Source: Solea solea (Eukaryota; Chordata; Actinopteri; Pleuronectiformes; Soleidae). Taken from it: a DNA stretch of 64,000 nt. Of this stretch, positions 57,416-64,000 are shown one piece after another. A model generated the notes under the pieces. The model worked only from the letters and a program-made list of their open reading frames with translations, did not search any database and was not told the DNA's origin. The position numbers and the translations under genes are program-made. Numbering within the stretch: the first letter of the stretch is position 1; each line of letters opens with the position of its first letter. The stretch lies in NCBI RefSeq assembly GCF_958295425.1, contig NC_081144.1, forward strand, positions 4,699,739 through 4,763,738, given 5' to 3'.

Positions 57416-59180
57416 GGTTTTTATTCAACTCACAGTACATTCTACAGATGCACACATGTTACATCACCTTAGTACAACAGAGTCTTGGAATACCTGCTCT
57501 TAAAAATGATGAATTGGTCCTAAAAATATAAAGGAACAAATTTAAAGTCACCAAAAACTGTACATTATTAAAAATTCACTTAACACCACATTTGGTCGTC
57601 ATGTCTTTTTTTTTCTTTTTTGAAAAAACGTCTCGTCCCTTTAAGTGTAATAAGGAACCTCAAACTTTTGTTTCCTGTCAACAGATTTGAGTTCAGTGTA
57701 AGAAACAAGTTTAAATAAAAACCTGGACTATGGAGTCGTCCCAACGCCTTCATCGAACACCAACCATGCTGCGCAAACATTGTACATTGGCCCTTAAACA
57801 GCAAAGAACAAAAACAATAAAAGGAATGCAAGTCAGAAAACTGGGCAGGGATGTGCCCGCTGCCCAGTGCTTCAGTATCAGACCTCAGTTGAAAATCTAG
57901 TCTTTAAAATGAGAGGATTTCAGCCTTGCATATAACCACCCGTAGATGGTTTCACCCGTTCTGACGAGCTACAGACAAATATGGATCAGTTGCCCGCTTG
58001 TAGTTTTAAAACTGCAAACACCATCTTGACTTGAGGCATTTTCATTTTTTATAAAAGAGCAAATTCTCAGTGCGAGCTGTGTTCTCTCAACAGTCTGTTT
58101 TGTCTGTTGAGACACAGATCTGGTCAAACAAGCTGATTTACGCTCAAACAGGAGGGAGAGTGAAATGTCAACCCCGCCCCCTCCCCCCCAAACTGACCGA
58201 CCAACATTAAAAATCCTCCAGTTTCAGAAACCAGTGTCTTTCACACAGCAGCAGGTGTGTGTGTTTGTGTGTGAGTGAGTGTGTGTGTGTGTGTGTTGGT
58301 GAAAAGTGTGTAGGTGTTCGTGCAAGACTTGAGGTGGAGGTTAAACGTCTACTCGTGACAGTCCAAAAACAGATTCCTTTTAGTTTAACTGGCCTTTTCA
58401 TAAAATGACAAGACATCTCTATTAGATAATCTGTACACATTCAATACAAGCTATTGCTATTAAATAATCCCAGCTATTGTAATCTTTATATATATTTATA
58501 TATAGAATATATAATAAAAATATATTGAGCAAAAAATTACTTCTAGGCATAAGACCACATTACATTACATTTCCATTGAACAGGTAAGAAATGGCAAAAG
58601 CTCTGTGAGGAGTTTTTGATCCAATTTGTCATTGAGCGATGCTAAGCAGGTCCAGAATGCAGCAGTTAAGCTACAACGGTGTGATCAGTCCCTTAGCTTC
58701 GGTACGAGTCTGAGAGCCAAAATACCCGGGGGCCTGAGACCGTGTCATTACCCGCAGCAGGGCTTGACCAAAGGCTTTGCAACGACAGAGGTTTGTGACA
58801 CGACATGACTAGAAGAGCGCAAATGGGGGATGAGGTGCTGAGGTGAGGATGAGGACACAACAGGAGGGAGGGAGGGAGAAAGGAAGGGAAGCAAGGAAGG
58901 CAATGTGACGAGAGGCATGTTCTCCCTCTCTGTGACAGGGAATGGTACAAGTTCAAGCCGGTTTAGCTGTGGGCCCGGAAAAAGATTCAGCCAGTGGAGG
59001 CAACAATAACAGACAAATAGCCAAAAATCTATACATAAATACCTATACATGAGAGAATACACATGGGCTGGAAGAACCTACCGACAGTCTTAGCAGTAAC
59101 AGAGAGAGAGAGAACGTGACTGGGACTGTAAAAGCACCAACAATCTACAGCCACACCACTGAGGAGAACGCCGTAGGCAC
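57416..59180 (-). other. baz2a: probable baz2a 3'UTR
   Basis: The first good minus-strand poly(A) signal after the baz2a stop is AATAAA at 57420-57425, giving about 1.76 kb of 3'UTR. It contains a GT run near 58255-58296 and AT-rich sequence near 58480-58530. No other gene is visible in it. Confidence 0.5.
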
Positions 59181-59340
59181 CTATTTGTCCTTATTCGAGT
59201 AGAACTCCGCCCAGCGGCTCTCAAAGAAGCGCCTCATGGAGTGTCCGGCTGTGCCCACCTCCGACGTGTCCTCATTGAACAGCTCACAATTGTTGAAGAC
59301 CAGCTGAGCGTCGGCAGCAAACTCCTCACAGCTGGAGTAC
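59181..59340 (-). CDS. baz2a: baz2a last exon (bromodomain C-terminal part)
   Basis: It encodes YSSCEEFAADAQLVFNNC, then NEDTSEVGTAGHSMRRFF and the end FYSNKDK-stop. It holds the conserved bromodomain asparagine in VFNNCELFN. Confidence 0.96.
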
Positions 59341-62300
59341 CTGAGGCCAGGAAACAAGAGAGAGAGGGCTGGTGTTAAAAGCAGCACAGACAAGTAATTC
59401 CATCTGGCTTTTCTGCTGTTGCATTTGTATGTATCTTTGGGATAAACTCTTCGTTCTCTATGTATTTATGTATATTTGCACTTCCTCGATGTTTGCTATT
59501 GTTGTAGGCATGCAAAGTGCCTCCACTGGTCTTAGGGTAAGGGTTGGATGCGACAGGAAAGGGAAAGTTTTGTAGCATATCTTTTTCTGATCAACAGTGG
59601 CACAGCTTTCCAGGTAAAAAATCCACTACTATTTAATCAGACAATAAACGCTCAACTACTGTCCATGAGAGAGAATGAAAAAATAAAACACGGTGCATTA
59701 TCTCCTCTTACCCTCCCTGTAGCAGTCTCTCTCTCATGGTGAGGAAGTCCATGGGGTTCTTGACGATGCGGCGGTATCCTGGCACCAGTCGTGGGTTCAC
59801 AGGTTCAAGGAACGGCCAGGCGTCTGCATGAGCTTCCATCTCCATTAGAATGATCCTAAACATACATAAACATACAAGATTAATTATGCTGTTTTAAAAT
59901 AATATGACCCTTCTGCTGTGACAGAGGAAAAACTCACTCGCAGAAGGTGAGGTCCGGCTGGTTGCGGGTCATCATGCGTCGGCGCTTCGCGTTGGTGCCA
60001 CATCCTTCTCCGGAGTAGCGAGAAGACGAGGGTGAGGCGGTCTCCTTGTTTCGCGTCGCCATGCCAGAACTACGCCGCGCTGTCGTTTCATCTTCAGAGC
60101 TCTCGTCTTCGTACTTTCTCTTCTTCACCCTGGTCCTTGTTTTCGACAATCGCTGCAACTCACCCTCCTCCTGAATGAGACAGATATACAGATAAACATA
60201 TATGGAGACTGAACTGAGTCAAATGCGGCACAGAATTAATTCTAAGGAAACACGCTCTTAGATCCATAATATCAATAATATCAAGTTTTGTTCAATTTGA
60301 AATTGCTTCTTAATTGAGCCTCACAGGACCGGATCTTACCCTGGCAACGCATGTCGGACAAAACCAGTCTCCCTCTGGCACCTGAGTGAGTTTGGGCCTC
60401 AGGCAATACATGTGGCAGCCACGATCGCAGCCATCACACAGCAACAGGCAGTCGTCATTGTCTCCCTTCCTGCAAACCTGGCATGTCTAATAAAAGAAAG
60501 AGCAAAGACATCCTTATTGTAAAAGAAAATGATCCTAAAACAAAAGATAATGAGAAAAGCTATTAAGACCTCAGCTATTAAGAAAAACCCTGAGTAAGAA
60601 TCCAAAATGTATCCTACGTCCCAAAAATGTTTTTGATGAAAACCCGGCCTTTAGTTTTAATTATGCAGTGAATTAGGTGCACAGGTTTGACAGGTTGTAG
60701 AAGGAAAAGGTGAAATATATGATATTAATGATGGCTGGGAACAGAACAGAGCCATCATTAATGTGATCAGTAACATGTCAAAACAGCTGCTGTGCTCAGG
60801 GCCCACAACACCTGAGTCGAGCAACAATCGTTACTCACCACTTTAGTGACTGATCTTTCCCAGGCGATTGCTTTCTCCAGCTGAAGCAAACACAAACAGA
60901 GCTGTGGAGCACTACGACAGCGATCCAGAGCCTGACGCCAAGTTCGTAGGCGGGAGGTGATTTCACTTTCCAGACTAGAAAATAGGAAAAATGTTAACAT
61001 TTCATCTAAAAAGAGAACTAATGACAGACTGTCTTTTCTACCTACCTAATGACATCCATTGGATGCTCTTCTCCTGGCGTCGGGGTGAGAGGAGCGAGGC
61101 GCATCACCTCAGCTGGGTTCCACAGCGGCTCCTTCAGGTAGCGCCGTTCGATGTTTCGCTCGAGGTTGGCCAGCCGCAGCATGGCCAGGTCCAGGGGGTG
61201 TGTGGCGATACGAGGCAGGCCGGACCACTCCTTCTTAGTTCGCACAATCCAGTCATCGCGCGGGTCGGCGTCGTGTTCGTAGTACTGGAGATCATCCCGA
61301 TTGGAGTCTGGATCTGGGATTGTGTATGGCTTAAAAGGGAGCGGAGGAAAGTCAGGATGAGGTTATAAATCTCTAACAGCAAACACAATGACACAGGAAT
61401 TACATTTCATTTATTTTCCAAGTTTTCCCAAGAAATTATTAACTTTTTTAATTAGTTACCTGAAATTCTGCCATTGGTGTCTCGGTGTTAGAGTCAGCAT
61501 CAGTGATCACATTCTGAGGTGGTGCCTTCAGAAAACACAGGCAAGGATGTACATGTGACTTGTGGATATCTTGACTGAGCAAAAATAAAGATCCTACTTT
61601 TTCAAAAACATGTAATGTTATTTTCTTGCGATTGTGGCCATTGTGATTAAGATGATGCAGAACAGGTGTGATTTCTCACCTTCAGATGGAGGTCAGCTGC
61701 AATAACTCGCTGCTCCAGGTCCTCAACCCACTGCAGTGCGCTGATGTCAGTCTCCATGGCCCTCTCTTGCACTTGCCACGGTTGCTGTAGAGCCTCCATT
61801 AGAACTTCTTTGTCCTCTACCTTCAACTCAAATATTGTGTCTAACCATAAACAAGACAGAAATAGTTGTGAGGACAAATACAGGAAACATGCAGATGAAG
61901 ATCTCCGGACATACAGAGAATCACTTATTTAGATGTCAAACAAAACAAAAAACAACACTCACCGTCAATAGATTTGGTGCACAGCTCAGCTAAACTCTCC
62001 ATATGCTTTGCTAAATGCTTATGGAGGACCCTCTCTCTGATGCCTCTTGGATGGAGGGCCTGTAAGGTGCTGTACAGTTCTTCTGGATCCTTGATCCACC
62101 ACCAACCACGCACCATTGCTGGAAAATAAAATGATGACTTACACAACATGACAAAAATAAATCTCTTTTGTACTCCAGAGCCCTGGAACTAGCTCTGAAC
62201 TGTCTAATAGTTAACCACTACTCACATGCTGGAATGGGCTTGACCACAAGCTGAGTGAAAAACTGCTGCTCAAGCTCCTGGAACACAGAGTTGGGGGGGC

Positions 62301-63915
62301 GGCCACGGCGTTTGGCTGCAGCTCCTCGTGGTCCCCTTCGTGCAGGACTGCTGCCTCTGCTGCCTCTCCTCCGCCTGCGAACTGGCCTGGCAGGGGTGGT
62401 GGGAGCGACCGCAGCAGGGGGAATGGGAGCTGGATAAGGCTGAGAGAGTGGGGGTGGAGAACTGACAGGAACTTCAGGAGCGGTTGTTGTCAGGGGAACA
62501 TCCTGCGGTGTCGCTGGAACGACAGGTTCAGCAGGAGCAGCACCAGGCAAGAGTGGATCCGGCTGAAGGGTAAGACAAATACATTAATGTGGTAAAAGTA
62601 ACAGTTCAAGACAAAGTTATTCAATATTTAGAAGTATATGTGTTTATTGTGGTGGTCAAACCTGTATGGGCAGAGCAGCAAGTGCAGGGTGGAGTTTAGG
62701 GGGTGAGCTGGGTGAGGCGGTGATCTGGGGCTCAGCGAGGGAGTTATCATCACATGGTTGTTTAGGAAGCAGGTTGAACCACTGTCCCTGTTTCTCTGCC
62801 ATCTCCTTCACACTCTCATCTGGTCGATTCCCCTCGGGGGCTTCCCCTGCTGCTGCTGAACAGGTGCCATTTGCCAGCGTTTCCTGCGACTGGCTGAGCC
62901 AGTTCAGGAAAGCAGACTGTGTGAGGTCTTGTGTGCAGAGGGTCGGTGATCCCGGCCCTTCTTCGCCTCCAGACCTGGCACTACTTCGACGCCGTCGACG
63001 GATCTTTGCCGTGCGGAGGTGGAGCTCCACTTCTGGTTTGATTTTTCGGGGGCGACCTCGTCCTCTTGGCCTGCTCATGAGGGATGCAGTGCCAGGGAGC
63101 GGGTCCTCCTCTGGAGACAGGGTCTGGTTCTGTGCAGGGGCAGCAGAGGAAGGAGAGGAAGGCAAGGATGGCAGAGTAGGGGGGGGAGTGGTAGGCACGG
63201 GAACCTCTTCTACTTTGGGCTCCTTTTTGAGAAAGGTGACAGGCACCTCAGCTATGAGGACATCTCCTGAAGCTACAAGATGAAATGTGAAGAAAAGGTA
63301 AATTAAAAAAGGAAATGTAATTGATGTGTTCAGTTTAAAAGACTATTTAATTTCAAACTCACTCAAAAGCTCCTCTGGCCCTTCAACTAGAACTCCTCCG
63401 AGGTGAGGGAAAGCCAAGTATCTGCGCTGGTAACGGTCCTGGCCTAACAATATGGTCCGCATGGAATGAGACGACTGTAGCAGCTTTTTACGGAAAAATA
63501 CTTGTCGCTATGGAGATGCAAAGAAGAGAAAGAATGTGTTAATATAAAGGCAACATAAGCATAAAAAACAATGTGTCAGCATAGCATCGGTCTTACCTTG
63601 GTTAGCTTATCTATCTGCCTTTCAAGCTCTGGAACGCTGGCATTGGTAGGACTCTCACTCTGTAGCAGGAAAAATTTAACACATAGAATTAGTGTGTTAT
63701 CATTATAAAAAGCAAACAAATAAACACTAGACCAGATACATACATCAGTGGGTTTTGGCTCCTCTTTACGTCCACGTCGGTTGCCTCTCTCCATGGGCAC
63801 ACCACCCTCCTCCAAACTGATCTCCTCGTCGGCCACTCTGGCACTGCGTCGCCTCTCCTCAAAACACAGCTCTTCCTCTGAACGTCCAGTACGACGCGCC
63901 AACGCCGCCTTCAGC
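59181..63915 (-). CDS. baz2a: BAZ2A/TIP5, C-terminal half, gene continues off the right edge
   Basis: Fourteen exons (2815 nt, about 937 residues) are present; the 5' part with the expected TAM and DDT domains is outside the window. In order: a basic/acidic segment, a WHIM-type motif (LGQDRYQRRYLAFPHLGG), an AT-hook (RGRGRPRKIK), a second AT-hook (KRRGRPPNS), a C4HC3 PHD finger (CQVCRKGDNDD to WFCPTC) and a terminal bromodomain (EIILMEMEAHADAWPFLEPV to FFESRWAEFY). BAZ2A is the large subunit of the NoRC remodeller with SMARCA5; it silences rDNA and binds acetylated histones. Bromodomain and PHD sequence closely match BAZ2A, and neighbouring mip supports BAZ2A over BAZ2B. Introns are short (roughly 70-360 bp). 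Confidence 0.95.
59712..59855 (-). CDS. baz2a: baz2a exon, bromodomain N-terminal part
   Basis: IILMEMEAHADAWPFLEPVN through NPMDFLTMRERLLQGG, with the WPF shelf and the conserved NPMD. Phases 1 and 2 join exactly with both neighbours. Confidence 0.96.
59938..60170 (-). CDS. baz2a: baz2a exon, basic linker
   Basis: EEGELQRLSKTRTRVKKRKY, then an acidic/serine stretch and AKRRRMMTRNQPDLTFCE. It links the PHD finger to the bromodomain and carries probable nuclear localisation signals. Confidence 0.93.
60340..60486 (-). CDS. baz2a: baz2a exon, PHD finger
   Basis: 49 codons in phase 0 with the whole C4HC3 zinc-ligand set: CQVC, LLLCDGCDRGCHMYC and FCPTC. Confidence 0.97.
60839..60974 (-). CDS. 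baz2a: baz2a exon
   Basis: LESEITSRLRTWRQALDRC through LEKAIAWERSVTKV, the conserved helical segment just before the PHD finger. Confidence 0.95.
61046..61329 (-). CDS. baz2a: baz2a exon
   Basis: PYTIPDPDSNRDDLQYYEHD through GEEHPMDVIR; acidic start, then a Leu/Arg-rich helix (LAMLRLANLERNIERRYL). Confidence 0.94.
61460..61525 (-). CDS. baz2a: baz2a exon
   Basis: Short 66-nt exon encoding APPQNVITDADSNTETPMAE and FQ, with normal splice sites and phase 0. Confidence 0.85.
61680..61840 (-). CDS. baz2a: baz2a exon
   Basis: TIFELKVEDKEVLMEALQQP through EQRVIAADLHLK, helical and acidic, bracketed by TTAG acceptor and GTGAGA donor. Confidence 0.92.
61963..62118 (-). CDS. baz2a: baz2a exon
   Basis: MVRGWWWIKDPEELYSTLQA through LAELCTKSIDG. 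The GWWWI/DPEEL motif is typical of the WHIM-like region of BAZ proteins. Confidence 0.94.
62226..62562 (-). CDS. baz2a: baz2a exon, Pro-rich and AT-hook
   Basis: Proline/alanine-rich segment followed by an Arg/Gly-rich AT-hook (AAAKRRGRPPNSVF) and a helix FQELEQQFFTQLVVKP. Confidence 0.92.
62662..63272 (-). CDS. baz2a: baz2a large exon, AT-hook
   Basis: 203 codons with FLKKEPKVEEVP, a classic AT-hook (RPRGRGRPRKIKPE) and a basic RRRRRS cluster, then SAFLNWLSQSQETLANG and WFNLLPKQPCD, short motifs shared with BAZ2 proteins. Otherwise low complexity. Confidence 0.93.
63363..63507 (-). CDS. baz2a: baz2a exon, WHIM motif
   Basis: RQVFFRKKLLQSSHSMRTIL then GQDRYQRRYLAFPHLGGVLV, the conserved WHIM-type strand that ends in VEGPEELL. 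Confidence 0.95.
63597..63659 (-). CDS. baz2a: baz2a exon
   Basis: 21 codons, SESPTNASVPELERQIDKLT and K, predicted helical. Confidence 0.88.
63744..63915 (-). CDS. baz2a: baz2a exon, first one inside the window
   Basis: LKAALARRTGRSEEELCFEE through RKEEPKPTD, charged. The acceptor TGTCTGTCAG shows that more 5' exons lie beyond the window. Confidence 0.9.
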
Positions 63916-64000
63916 CTGACAGACAGGAAACATTCACAATCAGCAAAATTGCCTGTGTTTTCAGCATTGAAAAATTGTGAGCGGTATATTTTTTCATATT
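63916..64000 (-). other. baz2a: baz2a intron, cut by window edge
   Basis: Intron sequence upstream of the acceptor at 63916; nothing else is visible before the edge. Confidence 0.8.

Noticed and set aside
62666..63283. 205-codon plus-strand frame opposite the large baz2a exon
   Set aside because: Antisense shadow of the AT-hook exon; no start context or domain.

Overview
The window is vertebrate nuclear DNA from a teleost fish. Its genes have short exons with GT/AG introns, AT-rich introns rich in (CA)n/(GT)n microsatellites, and many fish-type SINEs and small DNA transposons. Four protein-coding genes can be read exon by exon with consistent splice phases.

Layout. (1) 1-5640: upstream DNA without a recognisable gene; AT-rich, 3'UTR-like at the far left, then SINE and DNA-element debris. 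(2) 5640-27070, plus strand: an RRM gene of the RBM24/RBM38 family, best matched by RBM38 (rbm38). It has four coding exons, 236 codons and an 11.9-kb third intron full of repeats. (3) 28067-41261: a 13-kb minisatellite with a 38-bp unit. It starts beside a perfect 15-bp hairpin, has higher-order periods (190, 684 and about 1720 bp), and has captured and co-amplified a tRNA-like module (five copies) and a SINE. It lies between the convergent 3' ends of rbm38 and mip. (4) 42090-44700, minus strand: lens aquaporin-0 (mip), four exons, 263 aa, with human-like exon sizes. (5) 49606-53442, minus strand: a second aquaporin, six coding exons, 276 aa, with an NPT first motif and an unusual selectivity filter. 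(6) 59181-63915, minus strand: the 3' half of baz2a (TIP5, the NoRC chromatin remodelling subunit), with WHIM-type segment, AT-hooks, PHD finger and bromodomain. It runs off the right edge.

The proteins form no single pathway: RNA stability/splicing (rbm38), water channels (mip and its neighbour) and rDNA/heterochromatin silencing (baz2a). The mip-baz2a neighbourhood matches human 12q13.3, so the block is ancestral synteny, with an extra aquaporin between the two and an RBM38-type gene (human 20q13) next to it.

The most unusual part is the 13-kb minisatellite with its nested periods and embedded pol III promoter-like modules. The second most unusual is the divergent aquaporin.
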